DNA of 64,000 nucleotides, taken from Variovorax sp. EL159 (GTDB lineage Bacteria > Pseudomonadota > Gammaproteobacteria > Burkholderiales > Burkholderiaceae_C). Where the stretch lies: NCBI RefSeq assembly GCF_900100965.1, contig NZ_FMUJ01000004.1, positions 496,001 through 560,000 on the forward strand. The letters run 5' to 3'. The notes under the pieces were generated by a model. The model made no database searches. It had not been told where the DNA came from and saw only the letters and a list, made by a program, of their open reading frames with translations. The translations under genes and the position numbers were made by a program. The stretch's first letter is position 1, and each line of letters opens with the position of its first letter. Below, one piece after another: positions 1 to 8,308 of this stretch.

Positions 1-489
1 GAAGCGTCCGATCCCTTGGCATCGGTGGAAGGCGGCTGGCTGGTCGTGGCCGACATGCCGCCCGAAGCCGACGGCCGCCACGGCGAGCCCTTCGCGGGCG
101 ATGCCGGCAAGCTGCTCGACAACATGCTGCGTGCCCTCAAGCTGCACGACGGCAAGACGCCGGTGCACCTGGTGCGCACCCATCGCGGCGTGGCCGCCGG
201 CCAGCCCGACAGCCCGCGCCCGATGGCCGAGGCTTTCGACGAACACGCAGCGGTGCTCGCCCCCCGCGTCGTACTGGCCATGGGCCCCCTGGCCGCCCAG
301 AGCCTCATGCAAAGCGGCGACCCGCTCGGCAAGCTGCGCGGCCGCGTCGTGCCGCTGGCATCGGCTGGTGGCGCGGCGGTGGTGGCGACGTATCACCCGG
401 CCTATCTGCTGCGCAACCCCGCCGACAAGGCCCGCGCGTGGGCCGACCTTTGCCTCGCGGCCGAGCAGCACACGCCAACCCCCGGTTGA
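1..489 (+). CDS. Uracil-DNA glycosylase, family 4/5 type (5' end outside window)
   Basis: C-terminal part of a uracil-DNA glycosylase that would excise uracil from DNA as the first step of base-excision repair. The frame is open from base 1, so the N-terminus lies upstream. Visible family features are the GEPFAGDAGKLLD segment, matching the G-x-P-F-x-G-x-A-G-x-L-L-D block of family 4 enzymes, and a C-terminal YHPAYLLRNP segment carrying the conserved His-Pro of the uracil-recognition loop. The usual iron-sulfur cysteines cannot be judged because the N-terminus is missing. The stop codon is 32 bp before pyrF, on the same strand. Confidence 0.85.
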   Translation, partial: EASDPLASVEGGWLVVADMPPEADGRHGEPFAGDAGKLLDNMLRALKLHDGKTPVHLVRTHRGVAAGQPDSPRPMAEAFDEHAAVLAPRVVLAMGPLAAQSLMQSGDPLGKLRGRVVPLASAGGAAVVATYHPAYLLRNPADKARAWADLCLAAEQHTPTPG

Positions 490-521
490 GGTCCGGGAGC
501 GGCCGCCTAAAATCACGGCCC

Positions 522-1346
522 ATGACTTTCCTCGACAAGCTGGCCGCTGCACAGCAAAAAAACAGCTCGTTGCTCTGCGTGGGGCTCGATCCGGAGCCCG
601 CCAAGTTCCCCGGGGGATACAGGGACGACGCCAGCCGCATCTATGACTTCTGCGCGCGCATCGTCGATGCGACGGCCGACCTGGTCATCGCCTTCAAGCC
701 CCAGATCGCCTATTTCGCGGCCCACCGCGCCGAAGCCCAGCTCGAACAGCTGATGGAGCACATGCGCCGCAACGCGCCCCACGTGCCCGTGATCCTCGAC
801 GCGAAGCGCGGCGACATCGGCTCCACCGCCGAGCAGTACGCCCTCGAAGCCTTCGAACGCTACGGCGCCGACGCGGTGACGCTGTCGCCCTTCATGGGTT
901 TCGATTCGGTGGCGCCGTACCTCAAGCACGAAGGCAAGGGCGCCTTCCTGCTGTGCCGCACCAGCAACCCCGGCGGCTCCGACCTGCAGGGCCAGCGGCT
1001 GGCGGACATCGACGGCCAACCCTTCCTCTACGAGCACGTCGCCAGATTGGCGCAGGGGCCGTGGAACCTCAACGGCCAGCTCGGGCTGGTGGTGGGCGCG
1101 ACCTACCCGGCCGAGATCGAGCGCGTGCGCGCGCTGGCGCCGACGGTGCCGCTGCTGATCCCGGGCGTCGGCGCCCAGGGCGGCGATGCGGTGGCCACGG
1201 TGCGCGCGGGTTGGCGCGCCGATGCACCGATCATCGTGAACTCGTCGCGGGCGATCTGCTACGCGTCGTCCGGCGAAGATTTCGCCGATGCGGCCAAGAA
1301 CGCCGCACGGGCCACGCGCGACGCCCTGGAGGCAGCCAAGGCCTGA
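522..1346 (+). CDS. pyrF: Orotidine 5'-phosphate decarboxylase
   Basis: Decarboxylates OMP to UMP, the last step of de novo pyrimidine synthesis, in the cytosol. The 274-residue length fits the longer bacterial PyrF subgroup (about 270 aa) rather than the 230-aa E. coli type. The catalytic DAKRGDIG motif (Asp-x-Lys-x-x-Asp) is intact near residue 90, and the phosphate-binding end (IPGVGAQGGD, then IIVNSSRAI) is present. The frame stays open upstream to 438, but ATG 522 (MTFLDKLAAAQ) is preferred because the upstream residues are low-complexity Arg/Gly/Pro and overlap the glycosylase gene. It converges with the regulator gene at 1359, 12 bp away. Confidence 0.96.
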   Translation: MTFLDKLAAAQQKNSSLLCVGLDPEPAKFPGGYRDDASRIYDFCARIVDATADLVIAFKPQIAYFAAHRAEAQLEQLMEHMRRNAPHVPVILDAKRGDIGSTAEQYALEAFERYGADAVTLSPFMGFDSVAPYLKHEGKGAFLLCRTSNPGGSDLQGQRLADIDGQPFLYEHVARLAQGPWNLNGQLGLVVGATYPAEIERVRALAPTVPLLIPGVGAQGGDAVATVRAGWRADAPIIVNSSRAICYASSGEDFADAAKNAARATRDALEAAKA

Positions 1347-1358
1347 AAAGCCTGAGGG

Positions 1359-2093
1359 TCAGGCCCGGCGCAGACGGGTGAACGCCTCGAACTCCCAATT
1401 GCGCATCCCCAGCAGCAGCGTGTAGCCCTCGCGGTCCTTCGCGGCCAGCTTCTGGTCGGTCTGGTGCTGCTGCGCAAAGTCTTGCGCCACGCGCTGCAGC
1501 CGTTCGAGAAAAGCCGGCGCCAGTGAGCGGCTGATCTGGCCGTGCACCAGCAGCAGCCCTTCGGCCGGGCCGTCGAAGCCGCCGTTGTAGTAGTCGAGCA
1601 CCACGTTCTCGCGGAAGAACTCCATCACCGGCCCGTGCGGCCGCCAGCGGAAGGTCTTGGCTAGCTTCAGGCGATACCGGTTCAGCGGGCGCAGCTCGAT
1701 GATGCCGATGCGGTCCAGCTGCGCCAGGAAGCCGATGCACTCGGCTTCGCTCACCCGGTAGGCCGCCACGATCTGCTCCAGCGTCCACTGGCTCAGCACG
1801 CTGATCGCCACCAGCAGCAATTTCTTGTCCTTGACCACGGCCTTTTCCTGCTCGTGCGTCAGTTCCTTCAGCAGCGGCTGGGCGTCGGCCACGCGGCGGG
1901 CCAGTTCGGCGAAATCGATCTTCAGCGCCCGGCAGATGGCATCGACGCGCGACAGCGGCATGTCGCTCTTGGCCAGCATCCGCTTGACGCTGGATTCGGC
2001 CATGTCGAGCGACCGGGCCAGATCGGCGTAGGTCATGCGGGCGCTTTTGAGTTCGTTCTTGAGGGCGAGTACGAGGTCGACGGTGGTGCTCAT
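1359..2093 (-). CDS. XRE-type helix-turn-helix transcriptional regulator
   Basis: A 244-residue probable DNA-binding regulator. Residues about 5-65 form an XRE/Cro-like helix-turn-helix (TYADLARSLDMAESSVKRML, then ICRALKIDFAELARR). The remainder shows no catalytic signature I recognise; it is a helical region with a possible second winged-helix-like part (LVAISVLSQWTLEQIVAAYRVSEAE). The gene stands alone and converges on pyrF. Its ATG lies 142 bp from the start of the membrane hydrolase gene on the other strand, so they share a divergent intergenic region. Targets are unknown. Confidence 0.8.
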   Translation of the reverse strand: MSTTVDLVLALKNELKSARMTYADLARSLDMAESSVKRMLAKSDMPLSRVDAICRALKIDFAELARRVADAQPLLKELTHEQEKAVVKDKKLLLVAISVLSQWTLEQIVAAYRVSEAECIGFLAQLDRIGIIELRPLNRYRLKLAKTFRWRPHGPVMEFFRENVVLDYYNGGFDGPAEGLLLVHGQISRSLAPAFLERLQRVAQDFAQQHQTDQKLAAKDREGYTLLLGMRNWEFEAFTRLRRA

Positions 2094-2235
2094 GGTTTGA
2101 AGCGTACACGGGCGCGTGGGAGTATCGAAAGCGGATACCGAAAGGAGTGAATTGGTACCTCGTATCGATTTTCGATGCCCATGGGGAGGCCGGCCACTAA
2201 ATTCCGCCGCTCGTCACCCACCACCGAGGAACGCC

Positions 2236-3090
2236 ATGCTTCTGCCCTCCCTCAGCCGCCGCGAACGCGGGCTGCTTTTCACCTTCGCTCTGCTCACGCT
2301 GATCGCCGTCTTCGGCCCCGCCCTGCCGGCGGCCGACGTCGCCATCGCCTCGGTGTTCGCCGACGACCGTGCCTGGCATGGCCTGCCCAACGCCATGGAC
2401 GTGCTGAGCAACCTGCCCTTCGTGCTGGTCGGCTTCTGGGGCCTGTACCGGCTGAACCGCATCGACCGCTCGCACCAGCAGGCGCTGTCGGTGTTTCCGC
2501 TGGCGCCGCCCGCCAGCGACCCGCCCGACAACTCGCTCGACTGCGCCTGGCTGTTCTTCGCAGGGCTGATCGCCACCGCCGCCGGCTCGGCCTTCTATCA
2601 CCTCGTGCCCGACGCGCCCCGGCTCGCGGCCGACCGCGCCGGCATGGCGGTGGCCTTCGCGGGGCTGATGGGCGTGGCGGTGTGCGAACGCGTCAGCCAG
2701 CGCGCCGGCTGGCCTGTCGCCTGGTTCGTGCTGACGGCCGGCCTGCTGGCGGCCGAGGTGTTCCAGGAAACCGGCAACGTCCTGCCCTGGGCGCTGGTGC
2801 AGTTCGGCGGCATGGCGCTGGTGGTCACGATGGCGCTGTCCACGCCGATGCGCGGCGGGGTGGGCCTGAAACTCGGCTGGGTGATCGGCTTCTATGTGCT
2901 GGCCAAGGTCTTCGAGCTGACCGACCACCAGATCTATGCGTTCACGCAGCACACGATTTCGGGCCACACGCTCAAGCACATCACGGCCGCGCTGGCGGGC
3001 CTGCCGGTCTTGTGGGCCCTGCACAAGCTCGAGATGCGCTGGCAGGCGGCGCTGCGGCACAATCCAGCCGCAGCCGCGATGGCGGCCTGA
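2236..3090 (+). CDS. CREST-superfamily membrane hydrolase (ceramidase-like)
   Basis: A 284-residue polytopic inner-membrane protein with about seven hydrophobic segments. It carries the metal-site pattern of the CREST superfamily (alkaline ceramidase, PAQR, Per1, SID-1, TMEM8): SAFYH (Ser-x3-His) near residue 120, a following Asp (LVPDAP) and HTLKH (His-x3-His) near residue 250, preceded by TDHQIYAFTQHT. In the superfamily these residues bind zinc for lipid-amide or ester hydrolysis; the substrate here is unknown. The start is ATG 2236 behind a CGAGGA ribosome site. It lies 14 bp upstream of the lysophospholipid transporter/acyltransferase gene, which suggests a shared membrane-lipid role. 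Confidence 0.72.
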   Translation: MLLPSLSRRERGLLFTFALLTLIAVFGPALPAADVAIASVFADDRAWHGLPNAMDVLSNLPFVLVGFWGLYRLNRIDRSHQQALSVFPLAPPASDPPDNSLDCAWLFFAGLIATAAGSAFYHLVPDAPRLAADRAGMAVAFAGLMGVAVCERVSQRAGWPVAWFVLTAGLLAAEVFQETGNVLPWALVQFGGMALVVTMALSTPMRGGVGLKLGWVIGFYVLAKVFELTDHQIYAFTQHTISGHTLKHITAALAGLPVLWALHKLEMRWQAALRHNPAAAAMAA

Positions 3091-3104
3091 GGAGAATTCT
3101 TCGA

Positions 3105-5060
3105 ATGACAACCCCCGCCGCTGCCGCAGCCACCCCCGTGGTCCACGAAGCGAACGCCCACGCCAACCAGTTCGCCCTCCTCAAGCAGCGGCGCTTCGCG
3201 CCCTTCTTCTGGACCCAGTTCTCGGGCGCGGCGAACGACAACCTCTTCAAGTTCGCCTTCACCGTCATGGTGACCTACCAGCTGCAGCTGAGCTGGATGC
3301 CGCCGGCCATGGCGGGCCTGGTGATCGGCGCGCTGTTCATCCTGCCGTTCCTGCTGTTCTCGGCCACCTCGGGCCAGCTCACCGACAAGTTCGACAAGAC
3401 GAAGATGATCCGCTTCGTCAAGAACCTCGAGATCGTCATCATGCTGCTCGCGGCCTGGGGCTTCGTGCGGGCCGACGCGGTGATCCTGCTGGGCTGCGTG
3501 TTCCTCATGGGGCTGCACTCCACGCTGTTCGGGCCGGTCAAGTTCGCCTACCTGCCGCAGGTGCTCGACGCGCGCGAGCTCACGGGCGGCAACGGCATGG
3601 TCGAGATGGGCACCTTCGTCGCCATCCTGCTCGGGCAGGTGGCGGGCGGCCTGCTGGTGGCGGTGCCGCAGATCGGCCACACGAGCGTGGCGGTGGCCTG
3701 CGTGCTGCTGGCGCTGGTGGGGCGCGGCGTGGCACAGGCGATTCCGCCGGCACCGGCCACCGACCCCGGCCTGGTCATCAACTGGAACCCCTTCAGCGAA
3801 ACCTGGCGCAACCTGAAGCTGGCGCACGAGAACGTCGTGGTGTTCCGCTCGCTGTTGGGCATTTCGTGGATGTGGTTCTTCGGCGCGGTGTTCCTGAGCC
3901 AGTTCCCCAGCTTCGCCAAGGAAGTGCTGCACGGCGACGAGCAGGTGGCGTCGCTGCTGCTGGTGGTGTTCTCGGTGGGCATCGGCGTCGGCTCGTTGCT
4001 GTGCGAGACGCTCAGCCGCCGGCAGGTCGAGATCGGCCTGGTGCCGCTGGGCGCCATCGGCATGAGCGTGTTCGCGATCGACCTGTACTTTGCCTCGCGC
4101 GGCCTGCCGAAGGTGGCCGAGATGGGCATCGGCACCTTCGTGCACCAGAGCGCCCACTGGCGCGTGATGGCCGACCTGGCGCTGCTGTCGCTGTTCGCGG
4201 GCCTGTACAGCGTGCCCATGTACGCGCTGATCCAATTGCGCAGCCAGCCCACGCACCGCGCGCGCATCATCGCGGCGAACAACATCCTCAATGCGCTGTT
4301 CATGATCGGCAGCTCGATCCTGGCGGGCGCGCTGCTCGGCGCGGGCTTCAGCATTCCGCAGATCTTTTTGTTCACCGGCATCGCCAACGCGGTGGTGGCG
4401 TTCTACATCTTCATGCTGGTGCCCGAATACATGCTGCGCTTCGTGGCCTGGGTGCTGTCGCGCTTCGTCTACCGCTTCGACATCAAGGGCGACGAGCACA
4501 TCCCGACCGAGGGCGCCGCCGTGCTGGTGTGCAACCACGTGAGCTTCATCGACGCGGTGCTGCTGATGGCGGCCAGCCCGCGCCCCATCCGCTTCATCAT
4601 GGACCACCGCATCTTCAAGGTGCCGGTGCTGGGCTGGCTGTTCAAGCTGGCCAAGGCGATCCCGATCGCGCCGCAGAAGGAAGACCCGGCGGCCTACGAA
4701 GCGGCCTTTGCCAAGGCACTCGACGTGCTGCGCGAGGGCGACCTGCTCGCGATCTTCCCCGAGGGCTCGATCACCCGCGACGGCGCGCTGCAGCCCTTCA
4801 AGGGCGGCGTGATGAAGATCGTGGAGAGCGCCCGCGCCGAGGGCATCGAGCCGCCGGTGATCCCGATGGCGCTGACCAACCTGTGGGGCTCGTACTTCAG
4901 CCGCATCGAGCTGCGCGGCGGCGAACAGGTCGCGATGGCCAAGCCCTTCCGCCGCGGCTTCTTCAGCCGCGTGGGCCTGAACGTCGGCCATGCCGTGCCG
5001 CCGGCCGAGGTGCAGCCCGAATCGCTGCGCCAGCGCGTGAGCGGCCTGCTCGGCGCCTGA
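3105..5060 (+). CDS. MFS transporter fused to 1-acyl-glycerophosphate-type acyltransferase
   Basis: A 651-residue two-domain protein. Residues about 20-430 are a major-facilitator transporter with about 12 membrane helices, like LplT. Residues about 445-651 are a PlsC-type acyltransferase with the catalytic H-x4-D motif (NHVSFID) and the FPEGSITRDG acyl-acceptor motif. LplT and Aas import and re-acylate lysophospholipids, so the fusion probably flips and remodels phospholipid at the inner membrane. Unlike E. coli Aas there is no AMP-dependent ligase domain, so acyl groups must come as acyl-ACP or acyl-CoA. Start ATG 3105 has a GAGGAGAA ribosome site that overlaps the end of the preceding CREST gene. 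Confidence 0.88.
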   Translation: MTTPAAAAATPVVHEANAHANQFALLKQRRFAPFFWTQFSGAANDNLFKFAFTVMVTYQLQLSWMPPAMAGLVIGALFILPFLLFSATSGQLTDKFDKTKMIRFVKNLEIVIMLLAAWGFVRADAVILLGCVFLMGLHSTLFGPVKFAYLPQVLDARELTGGNGMVEMGTFVAILLGQVAGGLLVAVPQIGHTSVAVACVLLALVGRGVAQAIPPAPATDPGLVINWNPFSETWRNLKLAHENVVVFRSLLGISWMWFFGAVFLSQFPSFAKEVLHGDEQVASLLLVVFSVGIGVGSLLCETLSRRQVEIGLVPLGAIGMSVFAIDLYFASRGLPKVAEMGIGTFVHQSAHWRVMADLALLSLFAGLYSVPMYALIQLRSQPTHRARIIAANNILNALFMIGSSILAGALLGAGFSIPQIFLFTGIANAVVAFYIFMLVPEYMLRFVAWVLSRFVYRFDIKGDEHIPTEGAAVLVCNHVSFIDAVLLMAASPRPIRFIMDHRIFKVPVLGWLFKLAKAIPIAPQKEDPAAYEAAFAKALDVLREGDLLAIFPEGSITRDGALQPFKGGVMKIVESARAEGIEPPVIPMALTNLWGSYFSRIELRGGEQVAMAKPFRRGFFSRVGLNVGHAVPPAEVQPESLRQRVSGLLGA

Positions 5061-5211
5061 CGCGTCTCCCTCTTCCCGGTGCGGTTCGCACCAGGAGGTA
5101 TCGAATGCAGATACCCGTGGCGCCACAAGTCAGGACTGGTCGAAGCATTCGAGCCTCGCGGTGCGGAAGCGAACCATCATTCGCCCACCTTCACTGCGCC
5201 GCGAGGCCTTC

Positions 5212-5727
5212 ATGCAAACCTTCTCCTCCTCGACCGTTTCCATTCACCGCGATTCGCGGTCCTGGAAATTCCGCAAGTCGATGGCCGTGGCCGTGCTGGC
5301 CGCCTGCGCCGTCTTCGCGGGCGCCACGCTGCCCTTGCAGGCGCGGGCGCAGAGCGATGCCTCCACCGCGCTGTCGCTGATGCCCGTGGCCTCGGTGCTG
5401 GTCGGCGCCTCGGCGGTCGGGGCTTCGGCCAACGCCGTGGTCGAGGTGCCTGCGGCGCTGTCGGTGGGCGGCTCGACGCTCACGGTGATGGCGGTCGAAG
5501 CCTCGGCCGATGGCACGGTGTACGTGCTCGAACGCGCCTCCGACGGTGCCCGCGCCAGCATCAAGGCGGCCGGCCGTGCCGCCGATGGCGTGTCCAAGGC
5601 CGTGGGCACCAGCGTGCTGGTCAGCGTGATCGGCACCGGTGTCGTGCTGTCGGCCGCCGGCGAGGTGCTGGCCTTCGTGCCCAACGCCGTTGGCCGCGCC
5701 CTGCTCCACAACGAGAGGCTGTCGTGA
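5212..5727 (+). CDS. Exported protein of unknown function, upstream of DUF2145
   Basis: A 171-residue protein with a likely Sec signal peptide: basic n-region (WKFRKS), hydrophobic core (MAVAVLAACAVFAGATL) and an Ala-rich cleavage region (LQARAQ) near residue 47. The mature part is rich in Ala, Val, Gly and Ser, without cysteines or known motifs, and ends in a hydrophobic stretch (SVLVSVIGTGVVLSAAGEVLAFV) that may be a membrane hairpin. Its stop overlaps the GTG start of the DUF2145 gene (GTGA), so the two are translationally coupled. The start is uncertain: GTG 5161 is also in frame, and the best Shine-Dalgarno nearby (5093-5099) serves an out-of-frame ATG at 5105. Confidence 0.65.
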   Translation: MQTFSSSTVSIHRDSRSWKFRKSMAVAVLAACAVFAGATLPLQARAQSDASTALSLMPVASVLVGASAVGASANAVVEVPAALSVGGSTLTVMAVEASADGTVYVLERASDGARASIKAAGRAADGVSKAVGTSVLVSVIGTGVVLSAAGEVLAFVPNAVGRALLHNERLS

Positions 5728-6521
5728 AACTCGCCGCCGTCGTTCCCGCGCTGCTGGCGCTCGCGCTGGCCTTGCCGCTGCAGGCCCAGGCCGGCCGTTC
5801 GTGCGAGCAGGTCAAGCCGACGCCCGCGCTGATCGTCAAGGGCATGGAACTGGCCGAGCGCACCTCGCAGGCGCTCGACGCCAGCGGCGCCCGCGTGGTG
5901 ATCCTGGCGCGTGCCGGGCAGGACCTGAGCAAGTACGGCCTGCGCTATTCGCACCTGGGCATCGCCTACAAGACCGATGAAGGCCCGTGGCGCGTGGTGC
6001 ACAAGCTCAACGAATGCGGCACGGCGGTGGCCTCGGTCTACCGGCAGGGGCTCGGCGAGTTCTTCCTCGACGACCTGTGGCGCTACGAGGCCGCCTGGGT
6101 CGTGCCCACGCCGCAGGTGCAGGCGCAGCTGATGGCCGCGCTCGGCGAGTCGCCCGCGCGCATCACGCGCATGAACGTCGCGCCCTACAGCCTCGTGAGC
6201 TACGCCTGGGGCCAGAAGTACCAGCAGTCGAACCAGTGGGCCGTCGAGACCCTGGCCGCGGCCATGGAGCCCGCCACCATCGGCAACCGCGCGCAGGCGC
6301 AGGCCTGGATGCAGTTCAAGGGCTACGAGCCGACCACGCTCAAGCTCGGCCCGCTGACCCGCCTGGGCGGGCGCGTGACTTCGGCCAACATCGCCTTCGA
6401 CGACCATCCGAACGACAAGCGCTTCTCGGACCGCATCGAGACGGTGACGGTCGATTCGGTGTTCGCATGGCTGCCGCGCGCGGGGTTGGGCGCGGCACCG
6501 GTACAGCTCAGGCTGCAATGA
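5724..6521 (+). CDS. DUF2145 family exported protein
   Basis: A 265-residue protein matching the DUF2145 family. It has a cleavable signal peptide (hydrophobic LAAVVPALLALALALPL, then AQA) and a mature domain rich in conserved aromatics (GLRYSHLGIAYK, WRVVHKLNECGT, FFLDDLWRYEAAWVVP). The RYSHLG...VHKLN pattern resembles papain-like fold NlpC/P60 relatives, with C18 of the mature part and a His as possible catalytic residues, but this is inference. The start is GTG 5724, overlapping the previous stop. The zinc-ribbon membrane protein gene follows 19 bp later; the three genes look like one envelope operon. Confidence 0.8.
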   Translation: MKLAAVVPALLALALALPLQAQAGRSCEQVKPTPALIVKGMELAERTSQALDASGARVVILARAGQDLSKYGLRYSHLGIAYKTDEGPWRVVHKLNECGTAVASVYRQGLGEFFLDDLWRYEAAWVVPTPQVQAQLMAALGESPARITRMNVAPYSLVSYAWGQKYQQSNQWAVETLAAAMEPATIGNRAQAQAWMQFKGYEPTTLKLGPLTRLGGRVTSANIAFDDHPNDKRFSDRIETVTVDSVFAWLPRAGLGAAPVQLRLQ

Positions 6522-6540
6522 AAAACAAGGAAGAAATGAA

Positions 6541-7608
6541 ATGAGCAAATCCCTGCGCCTTTCCGAAAAATGGTTCCGCCGCGGCCTCTGGCTCGTGGCG
6601 CTGGTGTTCGCGAGCTTTCTCATCGGGCTCGGCAGCACGGTCGTGAATGACCTGCCGCAGGTCGAACGCATGCGCCAGCTCGAGGACTTCATCGACAAGC
6701 CCGCAGCCGCGCCGCTGCGCGACACGATCAAGGCCTCGGAGGCGGCCGAGTTGCAGGCCTCGCGCGACCTCGACCAGATCCAGCTGCAGCTCAATGCCGC
6801 GCAGCAGGCCAGCGCCAATGCGCGCGAGACCTTCGGCAACTGGATCGCCACCCGCCGCGCCACCGCGCAGCCCGACCAGGACACGGAGCTGGTCGCGCGC
6901 ACCAAGGCGCTCGATGCGTTCAAGCAGAAGGAAGACGAGGTGCAGCGCCAGGTCAACGCGCAGCGCCAGATCGTGCTGGACGCGCGTCAGGCGGAGCAGC
7001 GTGCGCGCGAAGCCATGTCGGTGCTGGAGCGCGACGCGCAGGTCAAGCTCGATGCCGAATACCGCCGCGTGGAGCTGCGCGTGTTCCTCTATCGCCTTGC
7101 GCTCACGCTGCCGTTGCTGGTGGTGGCGGGCTGGCTGTTCGCGAAGAAGCGCAAGAGCACCTACTGGCCTTTCGTGTGGGGCTTCATCTTCTTCGCGCTG
7201 TTCGCCTTCTTCGTCGAGCTGGTGCCCTACCTGCCGAGCTACGGCGGCTATGTGCGCTACGTGGTGGGCATCGTGCTCACGGTGCTGGTGGGGCGCTATG
7301 CCATCGTTGCGCTCAATGCCTACCTGGCGCGCCAGAAGCTGGCCGAGCAGCAGCCCGACCAGGTGCGCCGCGAGGAACTGAGCTACGACGTCGCGCTGGC
7401 GCGGCTCGGCAAGAGCGTGTGCCCCGGCTGCGAGCGGCCGGTGGATCTGAAGAACGACGAGATCGACTTCTGCCCGCACTGCGGCATCGGCCTGTTCGAC
7501 CACTGCGGCCAGTGCGAGACGCGAAAGAGCGCGTTCTCGAAGTTCTGCCATGCCTGCGGCACCTCGGCGCATGCGGCGGAGCCCGGTGGCGCCACGGCGC
7601 CGGCCTGA
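6541..7608 (+). CDS. Membrane protein with coiled coil and C-terminal double zinc ribbon
   Basis: A 355-residue protein. It has an N-terminal membrane helix (residues about 14-36), a charged Gln/Glu/Arg-rich coiled-coil region (about 45-170), two or three membrane helices (about 183-275) and a cytoplasmic C-terminus with two zinc ribbons. The cysteine pairs are CPGC, CPHC, CGQC and CHAC, all within the last 65 residues. Such ribbons usually bind protein or nucleic acid rather than catalyse. No enzyme motif is visible. The ribosome site AAGGAAG precedes ATG 6541. It is the third gene of the cluster starting at 5212; the function is unknown. Confidence 0.72.
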   Translation: MSKSLRLSEKWFRRGLWLVALVFASFLIGLGSTVVNDLPQVERMRQLEDFIDKPAAAPLRDTIKASEAAELQASRDLDQIQLQLNAAQQASANARETFGNWIATRRATAQPDQDTELVARTKALDAFKQKEDEVQRQVNAQRQIVLDARQAEQRAREAMSVLERDAQVKLDAEYRRVELRVFLYRLALTLPLLVVAGWLFAKKRKSTYWPFVWGFIFFALFAFFVELVPYLPSYGGYVRYVVGIVLTVLVGRYAIVALNAYLARQKLAEQQPDQVRREELSYDVALARLGKSVCPGCERPVDLKNDEIDFCPHCGIGLFDHCGQCETRKSAFSKFCHACGTSAHAAEPGGATAPA

Positions 7609-7801
7609 GGGGGCGCGGAGGCACCGTATCTCTCGCATCTCTCTAGTGCAAGCGGGGTATTTCGCACGCTGTGTGGCCATCTTTGATGAAGCTGTCGCCG
7701 CAAAGTGTTAGAACCTTGGCCTGCGCTGCATTTCGCACGCAGCCGGCGTTCACTTTCATGCGGCGCCCGGCCCCCACCACACACGACGAGGACCTCCTTC
7801 C

Positions 7802-8188
7802 ATGAGCTTTTTCGGCAAGATTTTTTCCAAGATTTTTCCGTCGGCCAACGCCGCTGAAGTCGTCGCCGCACCGCCGGCGGCTGTACCGGACGCATCGGGC
7901 GCACCGGCCGTTGCGGCACCGCCGCCCTCGATCCCACTGGGCGACGTGCCTGCCATCCTGGACGCGATGCCTGGTGCCGCCGATCTGAACTGGCGCACCT
8001 CGATCGTCGACCTGCTCAAGTTGCTGGGCCTGGACAGCAGCCTTGCCGCGCGCAAGGAACTGGCCGGCGAAATTCTCTTCAGCGACGGCGAGCCGGGTTC
8101 GGCCGAATGGAACATCGGCCTGCACAAGCAGGTGATGAGCCGCATCGCCGCCAATGGCGGCACGCTGCCAGCCGAACTGCGCGACTGA
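7802..8188 (+). CDS. DUF3597 family protein
   Basis: A 128-residue protein with a short amphipathic N-terminus (MSFFGKIFSKIF), an Ala/Pro-rich linker (about 15-50) and a compact C-terminal DUF3597 domain (LDAMPGAADLNWRTSIVDLLKLLGLDSSLAARKELA...). The domain resembles small LysM-associated, DUF3597-only proteins of proteobacteria; its molecular role is not known to me. It is monocistronic, with a 193-bp gap upstream and a strong intrinsic terminator starting 24 bp after the stop codon. Confidence 0.82.
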   Translation: MSFFGKIFSKIFPSANAAEVVAAPPAAVPDASGAPAVAAPPPSIPLGDVPAILDAMPGAADLNWRTSIVDLLKLLGLDSSLAARKELAGEILFSDGEPGSAEWNIGLHKQVMSRIAANGGTLPAELRD

Positions 8189-8211
8189 TCCGGTCTCCGG
8201 ACCGCGCCAAC

Positions 8212-8240
8212 AAAAAAGCCCGGCCATGCCGGGCTTTTTT
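8212..8240 (+). terminator. Rho-independent terminator after the DUF3597 gene
   Basis: AAAAAAGCCCGGC-AT-GCCGGGCTTTTTT: a perfect GC-rich stem (GCCCGGC/GCCGGGC) with an A run before and a T run after. It can work in both directions and would also limit readthrough from the minus-strand SDR gene. Confidence 0.93.
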
Positions 8241-8308
8241 GCTTTCCGCCTCTTTCTTGTTTCCTGCCTCGAAGAAGCGACGAAGAAGGGAAAGGAAGGC
8301 GAAGACTT

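Noticed and set aside
438..521. A 28-residue N-terminal extension of PyrF
   Set aside because: It overlaps the glycosylase gene, is low-complexity Arg/Gly/Pro, and the family starts at MTFLDKL-like sequence.
1350..1364. A 6-bp hairpin GCCTGA-GGG-TCAGGC between pyrF and the regulator gene
   Set aside because: Short stem, no T run, and it overlaps the stop of the regulator gene. Not called as a terminator.
2934..5126. A 730-codon minus-strand frame opposite the MFS/acyltransferase gene
   Set aside because: It mirrors the real gene, is extremely rich in His, Arg, Gln and Ala, and has no motif; a GC-rich antisense artefact.
5105..5380. A 92-codon frame with an excellent ribosome site
   Set aside because: It runs into the exported-protein gene in another frame and its sequence is Arg/Pro/Cys-rich and non-protein-like. 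Kept only as a finding about the leader.
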